A stretch of 64,000 nt of DNA from GH45 sp046704385 (GCA_046704385.1 JBJKSB010000112.1:62001-126000); one strand, 5' to 3'; shown: positions 36,430 to 45,594, counted from the stretch's first letter. Notes: generated by a model not told the origin, from the letters alone. Numbers and translations are program-made.

Positions 36430-38706
36430 ATGGAAAGTACAAGTAGTTTACCTTGGATAATACCGATTAGTTCATTATTGGCTTTAGGTTTTGCCTATTA
36501 CTTTTTTAAGGGCATGATGAAAAACTCGGAAGGAACCGACAGAATGAAAGAAATTGCCCAGTATGTACGCGAAGGGGCGATGGCTTATCTTAAGCGCCAA
36601 TACAAAGTTGTAAGTATTGTTTTTTTCATTCTCTTTTTAATTTTCGCTGTTTTGGCATTTCTCGGAGTTCAGAACCCATTTGTGCCTGTTGCCTTCTTAA
36701 CTGGAGGTTTTTTCTCAGGTTTGAGTGGTTTTTTGGGTATGAAAACAGCAACTCATGCATCGGCACGTACTGCACAGGGTGCTTCCGAATCATTAAATAA
36801 AGGTCTTCAGGTAGCGTTCCGTTCAGGAGCTGTTATGGGATTAGTAGTAGTTGGATTCGGATTGCTTGATATCGCACTTTGGTACACCGCACTAAATTAT
36901 ATTTATGATCACAATGTGTTTGGCTTGGGATTAAAAATTGCCAAAGAACTTGGTATAACCGGTGCTGATGCTGCCTGGTCATTAGATTTTATCCGAAATC
37001 AGGAATGGATGCATTCAAAAATGGTTCAAATTACAACTACCATGCTTACTTTTGGTATGGGTGCTTCAACACAGGCTTTGTTTGCCCGCGTGGGTGGTGG
37101 TATTTATACCAAAGCTGCTGACGTGGGTGCCGACCTTGTAGGAAAAGTAGAAGCCGGTATTCCTGAAGACGACCCAAGAAACCCTGCTACTATTGCTGAT
37201 AATGTTGGTGACAATGTAGGTGATGTTGCAGGTATGGGCGCCGACCTTTATGAATCATATTGCGGATCAATTCTGGCAACTGCTGCACTTGGTGCCGCCA
37301 TTGCCATGCAACATGGTCAGTTTAATAACAAATTCATAATAGCACCTATGGTGGTAGCTGCAATTGGTATAATTTTCTCAATTGTAGGTATTTTCATGGT
37401 ACGGACCAAAGAGGACGCTTCTGCAAAAAGCCTTTTAAATTCATTATTAGTGGGTACAGCCGGAAGTTCTGTTTTAATCTTAATTGCAATTGCCGTAATG
37501 GCTTATATGGGATGGTTCGGCTGGGGAATCTTTGGTTCTGTATTGTCTGGTCTAATTGCCGGTATAATCATCGGCCAGGGTACTGAATATTATACTTCGG
37601 ATGGTTACAAGCCTACCCAGGGAATTGCCAGGCAAGCATTACAAGGCCCTGCTACCACCATTATTGATGGTATTGCCATTGGTATGTACTCTACCTGGAT
37701 TCCGGTAGTTACCATCGTAATTGGTATTATTGCCGCATTTGGCTTTGCCGGTGGTTTTGTTGACTTTGCCAGTGGAGTTTACGGAATTGGTTTTGCTGCC
37801 GTTGGTATGCTTTCTACACTTGGTATTACCTTAGCTACCGATGCTTTCGGCCCTATTGCTGATAATGCAGGTGGAAATGCCGAAATGGCTGAGTTACCTA
37901 AAGAAGTACGCGAACGTACAGATGCACTGGATATGCTTGGAAATACCACTGCTGCTACCGGAAAAGGATTTGCAATTGGCTCAGCTGCACTGACCGCTAT
38001 GGCACTTTTGGTAGCCTATATTGAAGAAATAAAAATATGGTTGTCAAAAATTCCTGAATTGGGAAGTAAATTTATTGAAGTAACCGGTGTTAGTTCAATT
38101 TCAGCTGCCTCCATCCACGATTTTGTAAATTTCTATGGCTTAAATGTATTTAATCCATTAATGCTTGCCGGGTTATTCATCGGTGCCATGATGGCCTTTG
38201 TTTTTGTTGCTATGACAATGAAAGCTGTTGGTCGTGCAGCAGGTTCAATGGTTGAAGAAGTTCGTCGCCAGTTCCGTGAAATACCTGGTATTTTAAGCGG
38301 AACAGGTACTCCCGAGTATGCAAAATGTGTTGAAATCTCTACAAGAGGAGCACAACGCGAAATGTTAGTTCCTTCGCTTTTAGCAATTGCAATACCTATT
38401 ATTGTGGGTATTATTTTAGGGGTTGCAGGCGTGGTTGGATTATTAATCGGTGGTTTGGTTACCGGTTTCACCCTTGCTGTTATGCTTAACAATGCAGGAG
38501 GTGCCTGGGACAACGCCAAAAAATACATCGAAAAAGGAAACTTTGGAGGTAAAGGTAGTGATGCTCACAAAGCCGGTGTTGTTGGCGATACTGTAGGTGA
38601 TCCTTTCAAAGACACATCAGGACCTTCGTTGAATATCCTGATCAAACTTATGACCATGGTGTCTGTGGTTATGTCAGGAGTTACAGTAGCATTTAGCCTG
38701 CTTTAA
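36430..38706 (+). CDS. hppA: Membrane-bound ion-translocating pyrophosphatase, K+-dependent type
   Basis: A 758-residue polytopic membrane enzyme that couples pyrophosphate hydrolysis to H+ or Na+ export. Many membrane helices are evident. The PPi/Mg site reads DVGADLVGKVEAGIPEDDPR, then NVGDNVGDVAGMGADLYES, with the second Asp-rich site DTVGDPFKDTSGP near the C-terminus. In GNTTAATGKG the position that is Lys in K+-independent enzymes is Ala, so this belongs to the K+-dependent class, which includes Na+ pumps. The pumped ion cannot be settled by eye. It carries an unusual duplication in its leader and is followed by a terminator. Confidence 0.95.
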   Translation: MESTSSLPWIIPISSLLALGFAYYFFKGMMKNSEGTDRMKEIAQYVREGAMAYLKRQYKVVSIVFFILFLIFAVLAFLGVQNPFVPVAFLTGGFFSGLSGFLGMKTATHASARTAQGASESLNKGLQVAFRSGAVMGLVVVGFGLLDIALWYTALNYIYDHNVFGLGLKIAKELGITGADAAWSLDFIRNQEWMHSKMVQITTTMLTFGMGASTQALFARVGGGIYTKAADVGADLVGKVEAGIPEDDPRNPATIADNVGDNVGDVAGMGADLYESYCGSILATAALGAAIAMQHGQFNNKFIIAPMVVAAIGIIFSIVGIFMVRTKEDASAKSLLNSLLVGTAGSSVLILIAIAVMAYMGWFGWGIFGSVLSGLIAGIIIGQGTEYYTSDGYKPTQGIARQALQGPATTIIDGIAIGMYSTWIPVVTIVIGIIAAFGFAGGFVDFASGVYGIGFAAVGMLSTLGITLATDAFGPIADNAGGNAEMAELPKEVRERTDALDMLGNTTAATGKGFAIGSAALTAMALLVAYIEEIKIWLSKIPELGSKFIEVTGVSSISAASIHDFVNFYGLNVFNPLMLAGLFIGAMMAFVFVAMTMKAVGRAAGSMVEEVRRQFREIPGILSGTGTPEYAKCVEISTRGAQREMLVPSLLAIAIPIIVGIILGVAGVVGLLIGGLVTGFTLAVMLNNAGGAWDNAKKYIEKGNFGGKGSDAHKAGVVGDTVGDPFKDTSGPSLNILIKLMTMVSVVMSGVTVAFSLL

Positions 38707-38727
38707 AAATTTAGATTTTTATTAAAT

Positions 38728-38762
38728 AAAAAGCCTTGCCGGGATTAACGACAAGGCTTTTT
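38728..38762 (+). terminator. Terminator after hppA
   Basis: AAAAAGCCTTG and CAAGGCTTTTT form an 11-bp perfect stem with a 13-base loop, ending in a T run, 22 bases after the hppA stop. Confidence 0.85.
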
Positions 38763-38833
38763 TTGTATTTTGCAATCAATAAATTGTAGTTTCAAAAACT
38801 AGTGTCAAAACAAGTACGAAAATTCAGATATTA

Positions 38834-38866
38834 AATCGGAGTGCGACTTTGAGTCGCGCCCCGATT
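38834..38866. repeat. REP-like hairpin
   Basis: Two 15-base arms (AATCGGAGTGCGACT and AGTCGCGCCCCGATT) around a three-base loop, 13 of 15 complementary. It is GC-rich in an AT-rich gap and has no T run, so a terminator is unlikely. It resembles the short hairpin repeats common in Bacteroidota genomes. Confidence 0.55.
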
Positions 38867-38940
38867 GTGTTTATTATAAAGCGAATATTTCCGATTGAAG
38901 AGACACCAGTTATTGCATTTACTTTCTAAAAATAAAAAAC

Positions 38941-39915
38941 ATGAAAATTAAATGGGGTATATTAGGTGCCGGTTGGATAGCCGACAAATTTGTTGCTGAT
39001 TTTAAACTTGTCGATAATGGCGAAGTAGTGGCTATTGCATCACGATCGCTTGAAAAAGCAGAAGCCCTCGCTTCAAAATTCAATATACCGAAAGCCTACG
39101 GTTCGTATAAAGAATTGGTTTTAGATAAAGATATCGATATTATATATGTGGCCACTACTCATAATTTTCACTTTGAACACACTAAATTATGCTTAAATAA
39201 TGGTAAACATGTTTTATGTGAAAAGCCGGTTACCGTTAGCGCTGCACAATTTAACAAGCTTGCTGCACAAGCCCATAAGGCAAACCTTTTTTATATGGAG
39301 GCTATGTGGACCCCATTTTTACCAGCTGTGAAAAAAGCAGTTGAGTGGGTAAACGAAGGCAAAATTGGTGAAATTAAGGTAATTCAGGCAAATTTTGGAT
39401 TCCCGGCAAAACCGGAATTTAAAGAACGATTATTCAATCCCAATTTGGCAGGAGGAGCTTTGCTGGATGTCGGTATTTACCCGCTTACTATAATTGAAAT
39501 GTTTGCGAATTCGAAGATAAATAATTTCAGGTGTCATTCAACTTTTACCGATACAGGTGTGGATGAAACACTTATGGTTCAGCTCGAATATAAAAACAAT
39601 ATAAAAGCACAATTGGCTACCAGCATCTCTACATTTTTGAAAAATGATGCTTTTATTTGCGGTACCAAAGGATTTATTCAGATAAAAGATTTCTGGATGA
39701 GTAAGTCAGCCACATTAACCACTAACGAAAAAACAGAAACTTATAATGACCCAACAGAAACCATGGGTTATAACTGGGAAACAGTGGCAGTTAACGACGA
39801 TTTATTAAACGGCAGAATCGAAGATGAGGTGATGACGCAAGCCCGGAGTCGAAAAATGATGCTTCTCATGGATAGCATCAGAGCCAAAATTGGACTTAAA
39901 TACCCATTTGAATAA
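38941..39915 (+). CDS. Gfo/Idh/MocA-family NAD(P)-dependent oxidoreductase
   Basis: A 324-residue dehydrogenase. The N-terminal Rossmann fold reads WGILGAGWIADKFVADF, then VVAIASRSLEKAEALA and HVLCEKPVTVSAAQF, which includes the EKP motif with the catalytic-region Lys. The C-terminal alpha/beta domain contains NLAGGALLDVGIYPLT with the usual active-site Asp. The family oxidises or reduces sugars, inositols, trans-dihydrodiols or related compounds; the substrate is unknown. It lies 87 bases before a NadD-like gene, with no obvious shared pathway. Confidence 0.92.
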   Translation: MKIKWGILGAGWIADKFVADFKLVDNGEVVAIASRSLEKAEALASKFNIPKAYGSYKELVLDKDIDIIYVATTHNFHFEHTKLCLNNGKHVLCEKPVTVSAAQFNKLAAQAHKANLFYMEAMWTPFLPAVKKAVEWVNEGKIGEIKVIQANFGFPAKPEFKERLFNPNLAGGALLDVGIYPLTIIEMFANSKINNFRCHSTFTDTGVDETLMVQLEYKNNIKAQLATSISTFLKNDAFICGTKGFIQIKDFWMSKSATLTTNEKTETYNDPTETMGYNWETVAVNDDLLNGRIEDEVMTQARSRKMMLLMDSIRAKIGLKYPFE

Positions 39916-40002
39916 AAGGCTGATTAATATTTAGCCAAAAATAAGATCACTACGATTTTGATTTTCACGTTTTTTTGGTAATTTGGCATTAAAACATATA
40001 CC

Positions 40003-40629
40003 ATGCGAGTGATCAATCAGGTTGAAGAACTTCTGACTCTCCCGGGAAAAAGAATCGGTTTTTTTGGCGGATCTTTTAATCCACCACACTTCGGGCATCT
40101 CGATTTTATAAAAAAAGCCGCCTCTGTTAAAAATCTTGACCATATTGTGGTTTGTCCCCGATCGGAGGAAAATGAAAAGGGTTTAACTGAATTAAAACAC
40201 CGTATGCGCATTATGGATTTAATGCTTGAAACCTCAAAATCATCAGATATATTTGTATTGTCACCCGAAGTTTGCAGCGGTATCCAAAACAAAATCTTTA
40301 TCGATGATATTTTCTACCTGATGAAAAGAAGGCAAAAGGAAATTTATGTTCTAATGGGTTGCGATTCGTTCCAGGAATGTGCCGACTATTTTAAATCAAT
40401 TGATGTCACATTTATTGTAGGCTGCCGCATGAAAAGGACCGATGCAGAAAGGCAACTTATTGCCCAAAACATGAAATGCATCTTTATTGACGACATTATA
40501 CCATGCTCTGCCGATGACATGAAAGATGACATAGAAAAAAGAAATATTTACCTCTCAAAAGAATTACAAGACTATATCGAAACCAATAAATTGTACTGGG
40601 TTAAAAATGATTGCGAGAATTGTAATTAG
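40003..40629 (+). CDS. NadD-like nucleotidyltransferase with altered C-terminal motif
   Basis: A 208-residue HIGH-family nucleotidyltransferase. The N-terminal motif GGSFNPPHFGHL (residues 22-33, HxGH at 29-32) is intact, and helices and strands follow NadD. The second catalytic motif, normally ISST-x-IR, reads IPCSADD (166-172), so the Arg that contacts the triphosphate is Asp. The C-terminal YIETNKLYW fits NadD-type ends. It may be a divergent nicotinate-mononucleotide adenylyltransferase, another nucleotidyltransferase, or an inactive relative. I give no gene symbol for that reason. Confidence 0.75.
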   Translation: MRVINQVEELLTLPGKRIGFFGGSFNPPHFGHLDFIKKAASVKNLDHIVVCPRSEENEKGLTELKHRMRIMDLMLETSKSSDIFVLSPEVCSGIQNKIFIDDIFYLMKRRQKEIYVLMGCDSFQECADYFKSIDVTFIVGCRMKRTDAERQLIAQNMKCIFIDDIIPCSADDMKDDIEKRNIYLSKELQDYIETNKLYWVKNDCENCN

Positions 40630-40698
40630 TATTTCTTAGAAAACTCTAAATTAAAATTCATTTGGCTATAAACCATTTTAATCATAACTTCGTTCATG

Positions 40699-40716
40699 TG
40701 ATAAAATATATTATCA
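40699..40716. promoter_or_regulatory. Inverted repeat abutting the antitoxin start
   Basis: TGATAA-AATATA-TTATCA is a perfect 6-6-6 inverted repeat ending two bases before the Xre antitoxin ATG at 40718. The position suits an autorepression site for the antitoxin. Confidence 0.5.
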
Positions 40717-40717
40717 A

Positions 40718-41176
40718 ATGATACAAGAAAGAGAGTTAACAACCGCACATTACCAGAAATTAAAAGAAGTTCTTGGAACAAAATATGTTACTGATGAATT
40801 TGAAAGTCCTTTCGATTTCATTCACATTGCAAAAAAAGGAATAAATGCAAATGTGGTTAAAAATGTCAGGTTATATTTTGATTTGCCACGTGACCTTATT
40901 GCTGAAATGCTAAACATTTCAGGACCAACATTATACCGTTGGACAAAAGCCAATAAAAACCTCGAAAAGAATTATACCATTAAACTTTTTGAGATTGCAG
41001 ATATATTCTTATATGGAATTGAGGTGTTTGAAAGTAATGAAAATTTTCTCAAATGGTTAAACCTTCCAAATACAGTTTTAGGAGGTTTAAAACCTATAGA
41101 ATTGATTGAAATTCCCGATGGTGTTTCAAAAGTCAGAGATGTTATTGGCAGAATTGAACACGGCGTTTACAGCTAA
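40718..41176 (+). CDS. Xre/MbcA/ParS-type antitoxin of a RES toxin-antitoxin pair
   Basis: A 152-residue protein. An N-terminal Xre-like helix-turn-helix region (about 50-90: LPRDLIAEMLNISGPTLYRW) precedes the toxin-binding MbcA/ParS domain (about 95-152: DIFLYGIEVFESNENFLKWL, then LGGLKPIELI). It should neutralise the RES protein encoded two bases downstream and repress the pair. Length is typical. Confidence 0.92.
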   Translation: MIQERELTTAHYQKLKEVLGTKYVTDEFESPFDFIHIAKKGINANVVKNVRLYFDLPRDLIAEMLNISGPTLYRWTKANKNLEKNYTIKLFEIADIFLYGIEVFESNENFLKWLNLPNTVLGGLKPIELIEIPDGVSKVRDVIGRIEHGVYS

Positions 41177-41178
41177 TT

Positions 41179-41631
41179 ATGATAGTCTACAGGATTACCG
41201 GGAAAAAACATTCCGATGATTTATCAGGTTCAGGAGTTGCAATGTACGGGGGCAGGTGGAATAAAAGGGGAACTCCAGTAATTTATGCCGGCGAAAGTAA
41301 AGAAATTGCATTACTGGAAACCATCGTGCACACTCCCCTAATGATTTTTCCAAAACTTGATATAATAATACTTGAAATACCCGATGATTCTTTAACAACA
41401 ATTGCTATAGACATGTTGCCCTCAAATTGGGCCTCTTGTCCAGCTCCTACCGTCTTGTCAGAAATTGGCGAAGATTGGGTAAATGAATCCAAAACAATTG
41501 CCCTTAAAGTACCAAGTTGCATAATTCATAGTGCCCATAATATAATACTTAATTGCAGGCACAAAGAATTTTCAAAAGTTAGGCTGGTGGATAAAAAAAA
41601 TTTCAAGTTTGATTCCAGATTAATAAAATAA
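41179..41631 (+). CDS. RES-domain toxin
   Basis: A 150-residue RES toxin. RES proteins studied elsewhere lower cellular NAD+ by phosphorolysis or hydrolysis. The named residues are present: Arg in YRIT (residues 4-7), the GGRWNKRGTPVIYA block, Glu in IALLETIVH and a Ser near the C-terminus (CIIHSAHNII). It follows the antitoxin by two bases, so expression is coupled. Length and spacing fit the type II Xre-RES class. Confidence 0.92.
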   Translation: MIVYRITGKKHSDDLSGSGVAMYGGRWNKRGTPVIYAGESKEIALLETIVHTPLMIFPKLDIIILEIPDDSLTTIAIDMLPSNWASCPAPTVLSEIGEDWVNESKTIALKVPSCIIHSAHNIILNCRHKEFSKVRLVDKKNFKFDSRLIK

Positions 41632-41755
41632 CTTTTAATCTTTACGGATTACTTCTTTCACCCTGATTATTTTTTTAATATCGAATAAATTTTTGAGAAT
41701 TCATCTTTTATTCTACTTTTGATAAGCTTAATAAAAATCAAAATTCAAAACAATT

Positions 41756-42361
41756 ATGAAAAATATTTCAATCGTACTTAACATAGTGTTATTCATTGGG
41801 TTGGGCACTCTATACTATTTACATTTCAGTTCAGCAAAAACCTCTCCTGCCGAAACTGCTCAACAGGGAGCCTCCACAGTTGGCGAATCGGGATTGAGCA
41901 TTGCTTATATAAATGTAGATACAGTTCTAATGAAATATAACCTGGCTATTGAGCTTAACGAATCGCTTACTAAGAAACAACAAAACATGAAAGCGAAACT
42001 CGATAAAGAAACAAGCGATTTTCAAAAAGATGCCCAGGTTTTTCAGGATAAAGTTCAAAGAGGTATTTTCCTGACCCAGCAACGTGCGGAAGAAGCTCAA
42101 CAGCAATTAGCCATGCGACAACAGGAATTGCAACAGTTAGAGTACGATTACTCAAATCAATTGGCTGCCGAGCAACAAAAAATGAATGCCCAGTTGTTTG
42201 ATAGTGTTACAAATTATCTGAAAATTTACAATACACCTGAAAAATATCATATTATTTTGGGCCATTCGCTTACCGGTAATTTACTATATGCTTCAAAGAA
42301 ACTTGAAATTACCGATGAAATTTTAAAAGGATTAAACAGCCGTTACCCGGCCAAAAAATAA
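41756..42361 (+). CDS. OmpH/Skp-family periplasmic chaperone
   Basis: A 201-residue protein. The N-terminal hydrophobic segment (about 7-25) is a signal peptide or anchor. After a short linker, GLSIAYINVDTVLMKYNLA is the family signature, followed by a long helical hairpin rich in Gln and Glu (about 70-150) and the closing YHIILGHSLTGNLLYASKKLEIT. Skp-type chaperones hold unfolded outer-membrane proteins in the periplasm. It stands alone, followed by a terminator. Confidence 0.88.
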   Translation: MKNISIVLNIVLFIGLGTLYYLHFSSAKTSPAETAQQGASTVGESGLSIAYINVDTVLMKYNLAIELNESLTKKQQNMKAKLDKETSDFQKDAQVFQDKVQRGIFLTQQRAEEAQQQLAMRQQELQQLEYDYSNQLAAEQQKMNAQLFDSVTNYLKIYNTPEKYHIILGHSLTGNLLYASKKLEITDEILKGLNSRYPAKK

Positions 42362-42380
42362 AGAAAATCTGAGTAAATTT

Positions 42381-42409
42381 AATGCCGTTCATAATTTGTG
42401 AACGGCATT
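42381..42409 (+). terminator. Terminator after the OmpH-like gene
   Basis: AATGCCGTTCA and TGAACGGCATT form an 11-bp perfect stem followed by T-rich sequence, between the OmpH-like stop and the glycosyltransferase start. Confidence 0.8.
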
Positions 42410-42420
42410 TTTGTTTTATT

Positions 42421-43668
42421 ATGAGCCAAAAGTTCGATAATTACATACGCAAACATGCTTTGCACAATGAATTAATAGCAACTCCACCTGCTAATGATTT
42501 ATCCATAGCTGTAATTATTCCTGCCTTGAATGAGCCCGACATTTTTGAAACTCTTAATTCACTGCAAAAATGTTATCCAACCCGGTCGTCTGTCGAGACA
42601 ATTATACTGGTAAATAACTCTGAGGATGCCCCGGATGATATCAAAAATAAAAACCGGGAGATATACCAACAGATACAGCACTGGCAAAAAAAAGCCTCTT
42701 CAGTTAAGATTACTTTTCATTCCCTGCTCATGGACAACCTGCCAAAGAAACATGCCGGTGCAGGTTTGGCCAGAAAAATACTTATGGATGAGGCCATCCA
42801 AAGATTTAACAGGACTGATCATGAAAACGGTTTTATTGTTTCGCTTGATGCCGACACCACCGTTTCTAAAAATTACCTGGCCGACCTTGAAAAAACCATT
42901 GCTAAAAACCACAAGCTGAATTGCATAATTTTTGGTTTTGAACATCCTCTGAATTCATATACCTCTGGGAATCATCCATCTGCTATTGTTTTATATGAAT
43001 TGCATCTTCGATATTTTAAACTGGCCTTAAAATATTCAGGATTCCCCTACTATTATTCCACTATCGGGTCGTGTTTTGCGGTAAATGCAATGGCATATAT
43101 TAAACAGGGAGGCATGAACCGCAGGCAGGCTGGTGAAGATTTTTACTTTTTACACAAAATTTTCCCTCTTGGTAATGTAATCGATTTGCCTCACATAAAA
43201 GTCTATCCTTCTGACCGCTTATCAAACCGAGTCCCTTTTGGCACAGGTCCGGCACTTCGTAAAATTATAGATGACGGCGATTTTCTGACTTATAGTCCGG
43301 AAAGTTTTATGCATCTGAAACAGCTGTTTACAACTATTAAAAACCTTTTTAATGCTCAGGAGGATGAAATAAACACCTATTATAATATATTACATTTCTC
43401 AATTCAACTTTTTATTCCCTGTAATGTGTTTACTGAAAAAATAACCGAGATTAACAAAAACAGCATATCTGTGGAGTCATTCTGTAAACGATTCTTTGCC
43501 TGGTTTGATGCCTTCAGGATTATCAAATATTTGAATTTTTTCCATTCTACTGAAAACAGGATCTCAATTATGGAGGCAGCAAAAAAGATAACTGTGGAAC
43601 TGGGATATAAAATAGATTTGGGTATCAGTGAACTGGAACTGCTTTTTTTCTACCGCCAGTTAATATAA
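42421..43668 (+). CDS. Family 2 glycosyltransferase-like protein
   Basis: A 415-residue protein. I placed the start at ATG 42421, since the open frame from 42382 crosses the terminator hairpin. The GT-A domain shows IAVIIPALNEPDIFETLNSL (about 27-46), LVNNSED, and the DxD-like motif in SLDADTTVSKNY. Later GEDFYFLHKI fits the acceptor-side Asp of GT2 enzymes. No clear membrane helix is seen. The sugar donor and acceptor are unknown. It is a single gene. Confidence 0.82.
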   Translation: MSQKFDNYIRKHALHNELIATPPANDLSIAVIIPALNEPDIFETLNSLQKCYPTRSSVETIILVNNSEDAPDDIKNKNREIYQQIQHWQKKASSVKITFHSLLMDNLPKKHAGAGLARKILMDEAIQRFNRTDHENGFIVSLDADTTVSKNYLADLEKTIAKNHKLNCIIFGFEHPLNSYTSGNHPSAIVLYELHLRYFKLALKYSGFPYYYSTIGSCFAVNAMAYIKQGGMNRRQAGEDFYFLHKIFPLGNVIDLPHIKVYPSDRLSNRVPFGTGPALRKIIDDGDFLTYSPESFMHLKQLFTTIKNLFNAQEDEINTYYNILHFSIQLFIPCNVFTEKITEINKNSISVESFCKRFFAWFDAFRIIKYLNFFHSTENRISIMEAAKKITVELGYKIDLGISELELLFFYRQLI

Positions 43669-43782
43669 TATTATATTATAAATGAAAGGCGTTACAATAC
43701 TCCCATTTCCTTGTCGGAATTTCCTCCGGAGAAAAACACCTATATTTATATATACTACAAATTAAGATTTCAATTCTATAGA

Positions 43783-44094
43783 CTACTTATCTTCATGCAC
43801 CACCACAAAAACATCTTCGTCGTCCTTTTTCATGAGATAAGTTTCACGGGCAAACTTTTCAAGATCATCTTTATCGGAAGTAAGTTCCTGAATCCGCTGT
43901 TGGTCATCTTTAATTTTATGTTGGTAATATTCTTTCTCCTTTTCAAGCTGTTTTAATTTCTTCATATCCGAAAACCTGTCGAGGAGATTATTCTGATCAA
44001 AAAGAAATATCCAGACACCAAAAATTAGCAACGTTAATACATATTTGTTTCGAAGAACCGGGAAAGTTATGTTCCAAAACCTTTTGGGACTCAT
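43783..44094 (-). CDS. FtsB/DivIC-family septum protein
   Basis: A 103-residue bitopic protein. A membrane helix at about 17-33 (KYVLTLLIFGVWIFLFD) is followed by a coiled coil (KKLKQLEKEKEYYQHKIKDD) and a short C-terminal cap (KFARETYLMKKDDEDVFVVV), the standard FtsB/DivIC layout. It joins FtsL and FtsQ/DivIB at the division site to activate septal wall synthesis. Length is typical. The usual neighbour eno is not in view. Confidence 0.85.
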   Translation of the reverse strand: MSPKRFWNITFPVLRNKYVLTLLIFGVWIFLFDQNNLLDRFSDMKKLKQLEKEKEYYQHKIKDDQQRIQELTSDKDDLEKFARETYLMKKDDEDVFVVVHEDK

Positions 44095-44479
44095 AATGCT
44101 AATTTTTGTGCTAAGGTAACAGGTAATTTAAAATTTATACTAGTCTGTCACCAAATTTTATCTAAAAGTTTTCCACAAACCTATCTGAAAAATACTTGAC
44201 AAAAAATTTCAATGATGTATTATTTTCAATTAACAAAAAAAACAGAACCACAAATCACAAAAAAACACAAAACTCATTTTTACTTAAGCATCCTTATTCT
44301 TTTTTTGGGGGGTGTAATTAATAATATGTTACTTTTTTCATCCTTTTACCCTATTTTTTTAAATCGTTTGCGTATTTTTTATATATTTTTTTAAGTTTTA
44401 CCCCCATTTTTTTAGGGGGTATTAAAATTTTAATTATACTTTTACACCAGCAACATTTAAAAAATTAAATCCAGTGCTT
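44095..44479. other. Intergenic stretch upstream of the ammonium operon
   Basis: These 385 bases hold AT-rich DNA with long A and T runs and a TACCCCC/GGGGGTA hairpin (44399-44421) about 60 bases before the porin start. TACTTTTA at 44437-44444 resembles a -7 box with one mismatch. A 60-codon frame at 44212-44394 has no credible features. Control of the operon by nitrogen supply probably acts here, but no known site is recognised. Confidence 0.5.
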
Positions 44480-45166
44480 ATGAAAACCTTAAAAAAATCA
44501 ATGTTAGTGGTGTTATCCACCACATTATTAATCTCCTCAAGCTTATATGCGCAGGAAGATAGTACTAAAGAATCTCCGTTCTCAGTTGGAACCGACATTG
44601 TTACCAGTTATGTATGGCGTGGGACAAAATATAGCGGTCCAGCATTTCAGCCATGCATAGAATATGGTGTAGGTGGCCTGACAATCGGATCATGGGGATC
44701 ATTCGGCTTTACCGATCAGGTGGCAGAAGCTGACCTTTATTTGTCATATGGTTTTGACTTTGGATTAAGTCTGGGCCTGACAGATTATTACTACCAGGGT
44801 AATGATTATTTCAAGTACACTGATACAACTGCCAGTCATGCCTTTGAGGTAAATCTGGGCTATGAAACCGGAGGATTTTCGCTAGGTGCAAATTACATTT
44901 TAAACGATGCACATGCAGGAGGACCCGCAAATTCAGGCGGTGATATGTATTTTGAGTTAGGTTACGGTTTTAAAAATCTTGATGTATTTGTTGGTGCCGG
45001 CAATGGATGGCATACCAGTGACGGGGAATTCGGATTATGTAATATTGGTATAGGTACCTCAAAAGATATAAAGATTACAGATAGTTACTCATTACCAGTG
45101 TCCGGCCAGGTTGTACTAAACCCTGAAAGAAAAGAATTCAATATCGTAGTGGGAATCTCCTTTTAA
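44480..45166 (+). CDS. TorF-family putative porin
   Basis: A 228-residue outer-membrane protein. The signal peptide covers about 1-25. The mature part opens FSVGTDIVTSYVWRGTKYSG, the signature of TIGR02001/TorF porin-like proteins, then alternating beta strands to the final aromatic residue (FNIVVGISF). I chose ATG 44480; TTG/ATG at 44474 adds two residues only. It is the first gene of a porin-glnB-amt set, so it may let ammonium or another nitrogen source cross the outer membrane; that role is inference. Confidence 0.82.
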   Translation: MKTLKKSMLVVLSTTLLISSSLYAQEDSTKESPFSVGTDIVTSYVWRGTKYSGPAFQPCIEYGVGGLTIGSWGSFGFTDQVAEADLYLSYGFDFGLSLGLTDYYYQGNDYFKYTDTTASHAFEVNLGYETGGFSLGANYILNDAHAGGPANSGGDMYFELGYGFKNLDVFVGAGNGWHTSDGEFGLCNIGIGTSKDIKITDSYSLPVSGQVVLNPERKEFNIVVGISF

Positions 45167-45211
45167 TCCCCACACAGTAAAATATTCTATAACTAATTAA
45201 ATCATAATCGA

Positions 45212-45565
45212 ATGAAAAAAGTTGAAGCAATAATTCGGAAAACAAAATTCGACGAGGTGAAAGAAGCCTTACATGCCGTAGGCATCGAATTTATTACCTT
45301 TTGGGATGTTCGTGGTGTTGGTAAAACAACCCAAAAAAGAGTTTATCGCGGTATTATGTACGATACAAGTACCATCGAAAGAGTAATGATCACATTTATT
45401 TGTCGCGAAAAATATCTTGACCCTGCTATACAAGCACTTCTTAAATCTGCTAAAACCGGTCAGATCGGTGATGGTAAAATATTCGTCTCTGAAATAAGCG
45501 ATGGATACAGGATCAGAACAGGCGAGCAAGGTGACAAATCAGTCTATCTCGATGGCGAAGAATAA
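45212..45565 (+). CDS. glnK: PII nitrogen signalling protein
   Basis: A 117-residue PII protein, a trimer that senses ATP/ADP and 2-oxoglutarate. The fold begins MKKVEAIIRKTKFDEVKEAL, the T-loop contains VYRGIMYDTSTIE with a Tyr at the place of the E. coli uridylylation site Tyr51, and the C-terminal region has KIFVSEISDGYRIRTGE. It lies 29 bases before amt, the arrangement of GlnK, which binds and blocks Amt when nitrogen is sufficient. GlnB versus GlnK cannot be decided by sequence alone; context favours GlnK. Confidence 0.93.
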   Translation: MKKVEAIIRKTKFDEVKEALHAVGIEFITFWDVRGVGKTTQKRVYRGIMYDTSTIERVMITFICREKYLDPAIQALLKSAKTGQIGDGKIFVSEISDGYRIRTGEQGDKSVYLDGEE

Positions 45566-45594
45566 ATTAATCAGATCACTTAAAATTTAATATC

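Noticed and set aside
44212..44394. 60-codon frame with a hydrophobic segment before the ammonium operon
   Set aside because: Lies in A/T-run DNA; hydrophobicity follows from T-rich codons, and no ribosome site or homology is visible.
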